Assembly (NCBI GenBank): GCA_017962415.1
Contig: JAGCVK010000080.1
Location: 1-45,228, forward strand
Reading direction: 5' to 3'
Source: Treponema sp.
GTDB lineage: Bacteria; Spirochaetota; Spirochaetia; Treponematales; Treponemataceae
DNA length: 45,228 nucleotides
Made by a program: the position numbers and the translations under genes. A model generated the notes under the pieces. It ran no database searches and was not told where the DNA came from. It saw only the letters and a list, made by a program, of their open reading frames with translations. Each line of letters begins with the position of its first letter. Position 1 is the stretch's first letter. Of this stretch, positions 1 through 5,664 are shown one piece after another.

Positions 1-1
1 T

Positions 2-8
2 GTTATAC
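2..8 (+). other. Right core of an attC-like site cut by the window edge
   Basis: The seven bases GTTATAC are identical to the right core of the complete attC-like site ending at 1022. They are followed by the same kind of GC-rich hairpin that follows the other sites. The left arm of this site lies outside the window. By analogy the recombination point is between G2 and T3, so a preceding cassette or the attI site should lie just upstream. Confidence 0.6.
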
Positions 9-11
9 GGA

Positions 12-27
12 CGCCCGCACTGGGGCG
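12..27 (+). promoter_or_regulatory. Cassette 5' leader hairpin (copy 1)
   Basis: CGCCC (12-16) pairs with GGGCG (23-27) around the loop GCACTG. An identical stem and loop occur at 2501-2516. A variant with different but matching stem bases occurs at 1026-1040, again with the bases CACTG at the apex. It lies between the attC core and the ribosome binding site of the first cassette gene, so it would be part of the mRNA leader. Its function is unknown. Confidence 0.55.
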
Positions 28-48
28 CATTATTAAAAAGGATAAAAA

Positions 49-936
49 ATGAAAAAGAAAGTACTTATTTTTTTGTTTATTATTAATTGTATAAAATTAT
101 TTGCAAATTCAAATGAATACGAATTAAAAAATGTTAAAGACGAATTCATTGGAACTTATATTCCTGTAGATCTTGAATTAAGACTCTATCAATCAAAATT
201 ATTTTATGAATCACTTCGTGCATCAAGAAAATATGGAGAAAAACAACCTCATGATGTTTTATACCTACAGAAGAATATATGCTACAGTGATGTAGGATTT
301 CATGACGGATATGCAATCCAAAATATAGATTTTATAAATTACAAATTTATTTCAGGGCAAGGTGGAGTTTTTTGCATAGATAATAACGGATATCTTTATC
401 GTAAAATCAGTAACGCTGAATATGGATATAAAGATTACATTGAATATGTAATGAAAATTATCCTTTCAAATTTTTCTGATATTAAAATTTATGACGGGAA
501 TTTAATAATCGATAATAAGGAATATCAAGTAAACTTAGATGGTAATTTTTTTGATGTAGCTGATACTGCTATATTATTGTTTAACGACGGGCATTATTTT
601 TTAGTAAAAAATGGAAATGATGGTGAATTGTACACAAGCAAAGAATTTGAAGATTACTTTGGAAACACAAAAGACAAATTAGTTAAGCGCTTTCCAGGAA
701 TGTTCAAAACAAATTCTGAAGAACTTCCAGATTATTCATCAGTTCCAAAACACCAACTACGACTTTTTAGAAACTTAATTTTCGCTCGTAATGGATATGT
801 ATTTAAAAGTACAGATTTAAGAGATTATTTTAATTCATGTTCCTGGTATAAACAGAATCCTACATTTAAAGAATCTGAAATGCGCAAAGATGAAAAAGAT
901 TTCATTTCCTTAATTCAGAGATATGAAGGAAAATAA
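49..936 (+). CDS. Secreted YARHG-domain protein
   Basis: This 295-residue protein begins with a lysine-rich, hydrophobic signal peptide of about 19-20 residues (MKKKVLIFLF then a likely cut near LFANS), so it is probably exported to the periplasm or outer surface. The last 60 residues (about 236-293) match the YARHG domain: an RNLIFARNGY-type core, then F, a YF pair, and WY before a charged helix. YARHG is a small extracellular domain of unknown function named after this motif. The middle of the protein is rich in Asn, Asp and Tyr and I do not recognise it. The start is set by AAGGAT eight bases upstream. It is the only gene of cassette A and probably relies on an upstream or array promoter. 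Confidence 0.8.
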   Translation: MKKKVLIFLFIINCIKLFANSNEYELKNVKDEFIGTYIPVDLELRLYQSKLFYESLRASRKYGEKQPHDVLYLQKNICYSDVGFHDGYAIQNIDFINYKFISGQGGVFCIDNNGYLYRKISNAEYGYKDYIEYVMKIILSNFSDIKIYDGNLIIDNKEYQVNLDGNFFDVADTAILLFNDGHYFLVKNGNDGELYTSKEFEDYFGNTKDKLVKRFPGMFKTNSEELPDYSSVPKHQLRLFRNLIFARNGYVFKSTDLRDYFNSCSWYKQNPTFKESEMRKDEKDFISLIQRYEGK

Positions 937-956
937 ATAATTTATAAAAATATAAC

Positions 957-1022
957 GTATAACATGCACTTCAAATCGGATGTCGGGTCTGCGCCCGCCC
1001 CCGTTTAAGTGCGTAGTTATAC
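957..1022 (+). other. attC-like recombination site 1
   Basis: The left arm GTATAACATGCACTTCAAA is nearly the reverse complement of the right arm TTTAAGTGCGTAGTTATAC. The left arm has one extra C (in CTTCAAA) with no partner in the right arm. Imperfect palindromic arms with an unpaired base, ending in a GTT-type core, are what defines integron attC sites, which recombine as folded single strands. The core GTTATAC differs at one position from the consensus GTTRRRY. A short GC-rich variable centre lies between the arms. Total length 66 bp. The predicted cleavage point is between G1016 and T1017. Confidence 0.75.
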
Positions 1023-1025
1023 GCA

Positions 1026-1040
1026 CACGCCACTGGCGTG
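1026..1040 (+). promoter_or_regulatory. Cassette 5' leader hairpin (copy 2, compensatory variant)
   Basis: CACGCC (1026-1031) pairs perfectly with GGCGTG (1035-1040) around ACT. The stem bases differ from the copies at 12-27 and 2501-2516 but remain complementary, and the position between attC core and start codon is the same. That supports a selected RNA or single-stranded DNA structure rather than a conserved primary sequence. Confidence 0.55.
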
Positions 1041-1053
1041 GCTTTAATGGAAT

Positions 1054-1707
1054 ATGAATAAGAAATGGTCTGAACTAAACAAAACAATGCAAACTCAAAT
1101 CAGCAAGAAGGAGAGTTTTGAAAAAGGAAAAGAAACTTTGTTTTCTCTAAGAAATGAGTTGTTCGGTTATCTGAAAAAAATGAAGCTGGAAGAACCCGTT
1201 GAGAATTTGTCAAAAATGCCTTTTATGAATTCTAAAGGGTATCACAGTAAATCTATTGCATACAGCCTGTGGCATATTTTTCGAATTGAAGATATTGTTG
1301 CGCACGAATTAATTCAAAAAAATGACGAAATCCTTTTTTCCGCTGATTTCGTCTCAAAAATAAAAAGCCCAATTATTACAACGGGAAATGAACTTGTAAA
1401 AGAAGAAATTCTTTATTTCTCTCAAAAATTGGATATTTCTGAATTGTTCAATTATTGCGAAAATGTAAAGCTATCAACTGATTCTATGCTACGAAGATTA
1501 GCATATGAAGATTTAAAAATGAAATATGATGATGTTGACAAAAAGCGCTTAAAGAAAGCCAAAGTTGTCAGTGAGAATGAGAATGCATTCTGGCTGATTG
1601 ATTATTGGTGCGGTAAAAATTTGAAAGGCTTGATACAGATGCCTTTTTCAAGACATTGGATAATGCATATTGAAGCGATTTCAAGAATTCGTGAAAAACT
1701 TGAATAA
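1054..1707 (+). CDS. DinB/YfiT-like four-helix bundle protein
   Basis: A 217-residue cytoplasmic protein without signal peptide. The segments SLWHIFRIEDIVAHELI (about residues 72-88) and SRHWIMHIEAISRI (near the C-terminus) place histidines on two helices, as in the DinB/YfiT superfamily, where three histidines bind a metal. Members act as thiol-dependent transferases or hydrolases or have no known activity, so no substrate is assigned. The start follows a GGAAT element only a few bases upstream and 13 bases after the leader hairpin. It is the first gene of cassette B. Superfamily membership is likely but rests on motif recognition only. Confidence 0.65.
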   Translation: MNKKWSELNKTMQTQISKKESFEKGKETLFSLRNELFGYLKKMKLEEPVENLSKMPFMNSKGYHSKSIAYSLWHIFRIEDIVAHELIQKNDEILFSADFVSKIKSPIITTGNELVKEEILYFSQKLDISELFNYCENVKLSTDSMLRRLAYEDLKMKYDDVDKKRLKKAKVVSENENAFWLIDYWCGKNLKGLIQMPFSRHWIMHIEAISRIREKLE

Positions 1708-1723
1708 GAAATCAATAAGATAG

Positions 1724-1752
1724 TTGACCGCATAAAAGAGATAATATATAGT
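1724..1752 (+). promoter_or_regulatory. Promoter of the cassette toxin-antitoxin operon
   Basis: TTGACC (1724-1729) and TATAGT (1747-1752) are separated by 17 bp, a good sigma-70 arrangement. It lies between the DinB-like gene and the antitoxin start at 1781, so the toxin-antitoxin pair need not rely on the array promoter. AbrB-type antitoxins commonly bind their own promoter, so autorepression is plausible. Confidence 0.6.
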
Positions 1753-1780
1753 ATAAGTAAGGAAAGTAAGGAGGTGCTTT

Positions 1781-2029
1781 ATGGAACTTGCAAAAGTAAC
1801 ATCAAAAGGTCAGATTACAATTCCACTTATGATAAGAAATCTGCTTCAGCTTAAAACTGGCGACAAGGTATTTTTTGAGGAAAGCAGAGGTAAGGTTTAT
1901 ATTACAAATGCGTCTCAAATAACTTTAGCAAATGTTCAGACAAAGATGCAGGGAGAAGCAGAAAAAGCCGGGTTCCAGACAGAAGATGATGTTGTTGCCT
2001 ACATCAAAGAGTTAAGGAAAGCAAAGTGA
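1781..2029 (+). CDS. AbrB/MazE-family antitoxin
   Basis: An 82-residue protein whose N-terminal 45 residues (MELAKVTSKGQITIPLMIRN, then LKTGDKV) are a classic swapped-hairpin AbrB/SpoVT DNA-binding domain. The C-terminal half is the expected toxin-neutralising tail, with charged residues and a helix ending in ELRKAK. A strong ribosome binding site (AAGGAGG) lies eight bases upstream of the ATG. The stop overlaps the GTG start of the PIN toxin in a GTGA arrangement, indicating translational coupling. The expected role is to bind and inhibit the neighbouring PIN RNase and to repress the shared promoter. Confidence 0.85.
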   Translation: MELAKVTSKGQITIPLMIRNLLQLKTGDKVFFEESRGKVYITNASQITLANVQTKMQGEAEKAGFQTEDDVVAYIKELRKAK

Positions 2030-2436
2030 GAGTTTTTGTCGATACAAATATCGTAATCTCTGCAATGCTTTTTCCAAATGGAAAAGTAGCAAAAGTATTT
2101 TCTCATCTTCTTGAAAAACATACTGTAATTATTTCTTCATACACAAAAGAAGAATGTGTTGAAGTTTTTGAAAACAAATTTCCTACAAAAATGGAACAAC
2201 TTGAAATCTTTTTTGACGGAATAAATTTCGAAGAATTTAAAAGTCCAGAAAAGATAGACGAGAAAATCTATCCAAAAATCCGTGATATAAAGGATTTACC
2301 TGTTCTTGTTTCTGCAATTTTATCTGATGCCGACATTCTTCTTACCGGTGATAAAGATTTTGAAGATATAAAAATAGCCAAGCCGTTGATTTTTACTCCT
2401 TCAAAATATTATGAATTAATAGAAAATAAAGCATAA
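2026..2436 (+). CDS. PIN-domain toxin (putative ribonuclease)
   Basis: A 136-residue PIN-family protein of the kind annotated as toxin component of toxin-antitoxin systems. It starts MRVFVDTNIVISAM, giving the first catalytic Asp (D6) in the VDTN motif. Later acidic residues, including the DADILLTGDKDF stretch near residue 104-115, complete the Mg-binding acidic cluster. PIN toxins cleave RNA, often tRNA or mRNA. The start is GTG at 2026, overlapping the antitoxin stop. The gene stop lies inside the left arm of attC-like site 2, a common cassette layout. The assignment is firm; the RNA target is unknown. Confidence 0.85.
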   Translation: MRVFVDTNIVISAMLFPNGKVAKVFSHLLEKHTVIISSYTKEECVEVFENKFPTKMEQLEIFFDGINFEEFKSPEKIDEKIYPKIRDIKDLPVLVSAILSDADILLTGDKDFEDIKIAKPLIFTPSKYYELIENKA

Positions 2437-2497
2437 CAAGTAGCTCAAAGCCGATAACGCGGTCAAGCCGCGTTACGGTTTAGCTACATAGTTATGT
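2431..2497 (+). other. attC-like recombination site 2
   Basis: Left arm GCATAACAAGTAGCTCAAA and right arm TTTAGCTACATAGTTATGT are complementary apart from one unpaired C in CTCAAA, at the same place as in site 1. The centre has its own near-perfect hairpin (CCGATAACGCGG against CCGCGTTACGG). The 67-bp site overlaps the stop codon of the PIN toxin gene. The right core GTTATGT sets the boundary between cassettes B and C at G2491/T2492. Confidence 0.75.
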
Positions 2498-2500
2498 GGA

Positions 2501-2516
2501 CGCCCGCACTGGGGCG
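2501..2516 (+). promoter_or_regulatory. Cassette 5' leader hairpin (copy 3)
   Basis: CGCCC and GGGCG pair around GCACTG. The stem, loop and flanks are base-for-base the same as at 12-27, including the preceding GGA. The surrounding cassette sequences are otherwise unrelated, so the identity marks a shared cassette 5' end rather than a recent duplication of whole cassettes. Confidence 0.55.
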
Positions 2517-2602
2517 CTTATGAATAAAAGCAACAACCTGTTTCTTTTTTTAATGAATAAAGTCTGTTAAAATGAAATTATATTAGAAACAAGGAGCTGG
2601 CG

Positions 2603-3046
2603 ATGGAAGTAAAAGAAATACTTAAAAATCTTAGAGAAAAGAATAATCTTACTCAAGAACAAATGGCTCAGAGGGTAAACATTACTCGACAAGCAATCAG
2701 TAGATGGGAAACTGGAGAAACACAGCCTGACACACAGATGCTGAAAGTTCTTTCGAAAGAATTTGATGTTTCGATAAATACTCTGCTCGGTTCTCCACGA
2801 CAGCTCTTTTGTCAGTGCTGTGGAATGCCTCTTAGCGAAGATTCAATGCTAAGCAAAGAAAATGACGGTCAATTCAATGAGGATTATTGCAAATGGTGCT
2901 ATTCAGAAGGAACTTTTGCCTATAAAACTAAAGATTCGCTTCTCGATTATCTGGTTACCCATATGCCAAATCCTGAAAATCAAAATGAGCCTGAGAGACG
3001 AAAAGTTTTTGATTATCATCTTTCCCAATTAAAACATTGGAGGTAA
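2603..3046 (+). CDS. XRE-family regulator with C-terminal zinc ribbon
   Basis: A 147-residue two-domain protein. Residues 5-60 form a helix-turn-helix of the XRE/Cro type (LTQEQMAQRVNITRQAISRW with a following GETQPD). From about residue 70 a putative zinc-ribbon domain follows, with CQCCGMPL and CKWCYSEG cysteine pairs and a C-terminal helix. This fusion is a known small family of putative transcription regulators. It has a good AAGGAG site upstream and lies three bases before the ClbS-family gene, so it probably regulates that operon. The ligand is unknown; the zinc ribbon could sense metal, redox state or a small molecule. Confidence 0.8.
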   Translation: MEVKEILKNLREKNNLTQEQMAQRVNITRQAISRWETGETQPDTQMLKVLSKEFDVSINTLLGSPRQLFCQCCGMPLSEDSMLSKENDGQFNEDYCKWCYSEGTFAYKTKDSLLDYLVTHMPNPENQNEPERRKVFDYHLSQLKHWR

Positions 3047-3049
3047 AAA

Positions 3050-3598
3050 ATGCCACGTGCAAGAAATAAAGACGATTTGGTAAAATTTTCATCAGAAAAT
3101 TACTCGAAGCTTATTGAGATGATTTCAAGAATGACTGAAAATCAGCTCAATACTCCTTTTGATTTTTCTGATGATAAAAGTAAAAAAGAGGCACATTGGT
3201 CGAGGGATAAAAATGTACGAGATGTTTTGATTCATCTTTATGAATGGCATTGTCTTTTGCTTCAATTTATAAAAAATAACGAAACTGTAAACGATAAAAA
3301 GTCTGCGATAGCATTTCTCCCCCCGGAGTATTCTTGGAAATCGTATGGTGCAATGAATGTAATGTTCTGGAAAAAGCATCAGAATACAAGTCTTACAAAT
3401 GCTCAAAAAATGTTTTCCGAAAGTCATAAAAAAGTTATGTCCCTTGTAGAAAAATATAGTAATGAAGAACTTTTTACAAAAGGTTATTTTTCATGGACTG
3501 GAAATGTTGACCTTGGGTCATATTTTGTAAGTACAACTTCAAGTCATTATGATTGGGCTATAAAAAAAATAAAGGCACATTGTAAGAAAGTTCTATAG
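3050..3598 (+). CDS. ClbS/DfsB-family four-helix bundle protein
   Basis: A 182-residue protein matching the ClbS/DfsB (DUF1706) family. It has the MPRARNKDDL start, the HWSRDKNVRDVLIHLYEWHC segment around residues 68-87, the YSWKSYGAMNVMFW block, and a C-terminal HYDWAIKKIK helix. ClbS protects colibactin producers by hydrolysing the cyclopropane warhead of the genotoxin. Most homologues have unknown substrates, so a detoxification role here is only inferred. An AGGAGG-like site (TTGGAGG) sits within the 3' end of the regulator gene. The linked regulator may sense the same compound. Confidence 0.8.
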   Translation: MPRARNKDDLVKFSSENYSKLIEMISRMTENQLNTPFDFSDDKSKKEAHWSRDKNVRDVLIHLYEWHCLLLQFIKNNETVNDKKSAIAFLPPEYSWKSYGAMNVMFWKKHQNTSLTNAQKMFSESHKKVMSLVEKYSNEELFTKGYFSWTGNVDLGSYFVSTTSSHYDWAIKKIKAHCKKVL

Positions 3599-3604
3599 AA
3601 AATC

Positions 3605-3739
3605 ACATAACATGGTTTTCAAAAACGATAAAAACTTTGTCACAAAAGTTGCTCTTCGTGCCTTTACGGCACCGCAACTTTTGCGCCAATTTTGCGCGGT
3701 ACGCAAAACCGTTTTTACGGTTTAAAACGCTAGTTATCC
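3605..3739 (+). other. attC-like recombination site 3 (long form, end of array)
   Basis: Left arm ATAACATGGTTTTCAAA and right arm TTTAAAACGCTAGTTAT are complementary, again with an unpaired base next to CAAA/TTT. At 135 bp the site is twice the length of the other two. Its centre contains further nested inverted repeats, such as AAAAGTTGC with GCAACTTTT. No leader hairpin follows. Instead there is a C tract and a T tract, so this site probably marks the end of the array or a deletion of what followed. Confidence 0.65.
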
Positions 3740-3780
3740 CCCCCTTTTTTAAAGTTTTAAAATCTGTTAACATTTAAACC

Positions 3781-4059
3781 ATGAAAAGGGAAGTAACAAT
3801 ACAGGAAGCTCTCACAGAACTTGCTGCTGCAAAGATTGAACTGGAATCGATGCAGCAGCAACTTGTTTTAAAAGACCAGTTGCTTTCCTCTAAAGACGAA
3901 AAAATCACAATTCAGCTGTTCACAATAAATCAGCAGCAGGAACAGCTTAAACAGAAAGATGATGAAATAAAGACACTTAAAGATGATAGGTTTATTATAA
4001 CCAACAATTCATTAAATTATATTGCATTAGTATTTGTTCCGCAGAACCCCATATTGTAG
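3781..4059 (+). CDS. Short coiled-coil protein, possible IS66-type transposase remnant
   Basis: A 92-residue ORF. Residues 1-68 are a strongly predicted coiled coil, with heptads rich in Leu, Gln, Glu and Lys. This resembles the N-terminal region of IS66-family transposases, which precedes their zinc-binding and DDE domains. The last 25 residues (from about RFIITNN) have a different, hydrophobic composition and look like read-through into unrelated sequence after a truncation. No ribosome binding site is obvious. No terminal inverted repeats were found nearby. It may be a decayed gene and not expressed; the transposase link is a guess from coiled-coil character and position at the array edge. 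Confidence 0.35.
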   Translation: MKREVTIQEALTELAAAKIELESMQQQLVLKDQLLSSKDEKITIQLFTINQQQEQLKQKDDEIKTLKDDRFIITNNSLNYIALVFVPQNPIL

Positions 4060-4127
4060 GTTCCTGTAAACTTGCTCCTGCTTTTAGAAACAATGGTACG
4101 AATCGACGGATTAAGTTAACACTTTCC

Positions 4128-5306
4128 TTAAAGAGGCAATTCATTAATATACCACTGACGGGTTCTTGGGTCCTGGAACATTTCTACTTCGTCTTCGCCA
4201 TCAAAAGATTCATCCTGATAAGAGGCTGAAATTTTAATTCTGAAATATTCTGTACTTGATGCGAAGTTATCAGGAGAAATTGTAATGCTTATGAAATCAA
4301 CCATGCCATAAAGTGCTTCCCAGTCGGCTTCAAGTGCATTGATTCTGCCTTCATGGATGATAGGGCTTACAAACTTTTGCCAGTCTTCATTCTGCTTAAA
4401 ATAATTAACAAAGAAAGCAGCCAGAACTTCAGTCGGGTCAGTAAGATCAATTTTTGAAAAATCAGTTACTTCTTTATCAGCCATAACTGCAGTAACTTTC
4501 TTTCCTTCCCGGGTAATTACATAAGAGTCTTTTGAAAGCACCTCTTGATCTGGAATGTCTAGCCCAAGATGATATTTATCCGATGCCCAGCCTGCTGATA
4601 TTTGTAAACCAAGTAGGGTTGCAAGAATTCCCTGCTTTGGACTTATATACCATTTATTTCCATATTTAAGAGTTTCCGGGAAAAAATAATATTTCTGGCC
4701 CTTAATAAAGAAAGTGACAGTTACATCTTGAATTTCTTTACAGCCATAAATCTTTTTGTATTTTTCATTATAATTTTTTATTGATTCTATATAATCAGAT
4801 ATATCTTCTGTGCGGGCATAATATTTAAGAAGTTCTGTTGTTGAAATGAAATTATGAAATTTAATGGAGCTTAATCTTTTTTCAGCATCATCAGGGAAAA
4901 CTTTTTTAGCTGTAGCTTTTGAATCTTCGTTTCTCATAACAATTCTGCTGTTTAAAAAGAAGTTATTATCACATAAAGTCCAGATTTGATATTTGATCAT
5001 TTTGGAAATAGCAGTCAGAACTTCATATTTACCGGTCTGCTCAAGAAGTCCATTTTCCGGATAAATCATATCCATCGTAGGAGTCGCACAAGTCAAGTGG
5101 TCAATTAATTTTTCAACATCGTAATTTTTTACAAGAGACTCTACAGCGTAACAGCTTATCATCTTGTTATAGTCGCATGACTGCAGAGCAGCTATATAAT
5201 TGAGTACAGCCTCTTCTGCGCTGTCTGCACCTTTTCCTTCAAAGGTCTGAGCAGGCAGTGAAATTAATAAACCTAAAAACAATAATACTGATAATAATTT
5301 CTTCAT
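4128..5306 (-). CDS. Secreted protein of unknown function
   Basis: A 392-residue protein starting MKKLLSVLLFLGLLISLPAQ, a signal peptide with likely cleavage after LPAQ. I chose the ATG at 5306 rather than the one 14 codons upstream because a GGAG site sits seven bases before it and the signal peptide begins there. The mature N-terminus (SAEEAVLNYIAALQSCDY) resembles small NTF2-like or DUF4878-type folds that begin with a helix pairing 'one pass per subunit'. A second similar segment (TDPTEVLAAFFVNYFKQNEDW) occurs about residue 285-305, suggesting two repeated domains. The function is unknown. It is transcribed opposite to its neighbours and stands alone. Confidence 0.7.
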   Translation of the reverse strand: MKKLLSVLLFLGLLISLPAQTFEGKGADSAEEAVLNYIAALQSCDYNKMISCYAVESLVKNYDVEKLIDHLTCATPTMDMIYPENGLLEQTGKYEVLTAISKMIKYQIWTLCDNNFFLNSRIVMRNEDSKATAKKVFPDDAEKRLSSIKFHNFISTTELLKYYARTEDISDYIESIKNYNEKYKKIYGCKEIQDVTVTFFIKGQKYYFFPETLKYGNKWYISPKQGILATLLGLQISAGWASDKYHLGLDIPDQEVLSKDSYVITREGKKVTAVMADKEVTDFSKIDLTDPTEVLAAFFVNYFKQNEDWQKFVSPIIHEGRINALEADWEALYGMVDFISITISPDNFASSTEYFRIKISASYQDESFDGEDEVEMFQDPRTRQWYINELPL

Positions 5307-5370
5307 TTTTTTAACTCCATCAAATCCAGTAATTAAGAATGATACCATGCTTCGTTAAGAATGATAGTAC

Positions 5371-5589
5371 CTATTCATCGTAACATTGTACGATTGCAGG
5401 TTCATAGCCTAAACGAATAGATTCAAATATTTGCCCGATATATTTTTCTATTCGTTCCTTGTCTTGCGGTGGTATTTTGTCTGATATCTTTACAGCTTCT
5501 ATATCTTGAATGTAAACCCTGTTTTCTTTGATGTCAATGTCTGGGCGTGTAATATCATTTGGTGCATTATACCTGATTAATTTTTCCGG
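5371..5589 (-). pseudogene. Headless 3' gene fragment
   Basis: A 72-codon open stretch on the minus strand has no usable start and ends at a TAG at 5371-5373. Its composition looks coding: it includes PDIDIKENRVYIQD, then KISDKIPPQDKERIEKYIGQ and FESIRLGYEPAIVQCYDE. An in-frame stop lies just upstream (5590-5592). It appears to be the C-terminus of a gene whose 5' part was deleted. I do not recognise the family. It occupies most of the 358-base gap between the secreted protein and RNase Z; the rest of that gap shows only a short direct repeat (TTAAGAATGATA at 5333 and 5355). Confidence 0.45.
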
Positions 5590-5664
5590 TCAACCAGCAA
5601 CTAAGATTATTATTTTCACAACATTTGTGTTCTATAATTCTTGATTTTCTGATATTATAAGCGC

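Larger units (their letters stand above)
3..1016 (+). mobile_element. Integron gene cassette A (YARHG secreted protein)
   Basis: The unit runs from the recombination point in the truncated site at the left edge to the one in the attC-like site at 957-1022. It contains one gene (49-936) in the usual cassette orientation, with the attC at the 3' side of the gene. There is a leader hairpin at 12-27, an AAGGA ribosome binding site, and the gene starts 41 bases after the core. No promoter of its own is evident. Cassette status is inferred from the attC architecture; mobility is not shown by sequence alone. Confidence 0.65.
1017..2491 (+). mobile_element. Integron gene cassette B (DinB-like gene plus toxin-antitoxin pair)
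   Basis: The unit runs from attC-like site 1 to the recombination point in attC-like site 2. It carries three genes, whereas most cassettes carry one: a DinB-like gene at 1054-1707 and an AbrB/PIN toxin-antitoxin pair at 1781-2436 with its own promoter at 1724-1752. No attC-like sequence separates the DinB-like gene from the pair. They therefore either travel together or an intervening site has been lost. Toxin-antitoxin pairs are known to stabilise large cassette arrays. Confidence 0.65.
2492..3733 (+). mobile_element. Integron gene cassette C (XRE/zinc-ribbon regulator plus ClbS-family gene)
   Basis: The unit runs from attC-like site 2 to attC-like site 3. It holds two genes separated by three bases. 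A leader hairpin identical to that at the left edge occupies 2501-2516. The first start codon is about 105 bases from the core, farther than in cassettes A and B. This spacer is AT-rich and could hold a promoter, but I could not pick a convincing -35 box. It is the last cassette before the sequence changes character. Confidence 0.65.

Noticed and set aside
3739-4127. Insertion sequence with terminal inverted repeats around the coiled-coil ORF
   Set aside because: GTTAAC occurs on both sides, but it is too short and no longer inverted repeats or target duplications are present.
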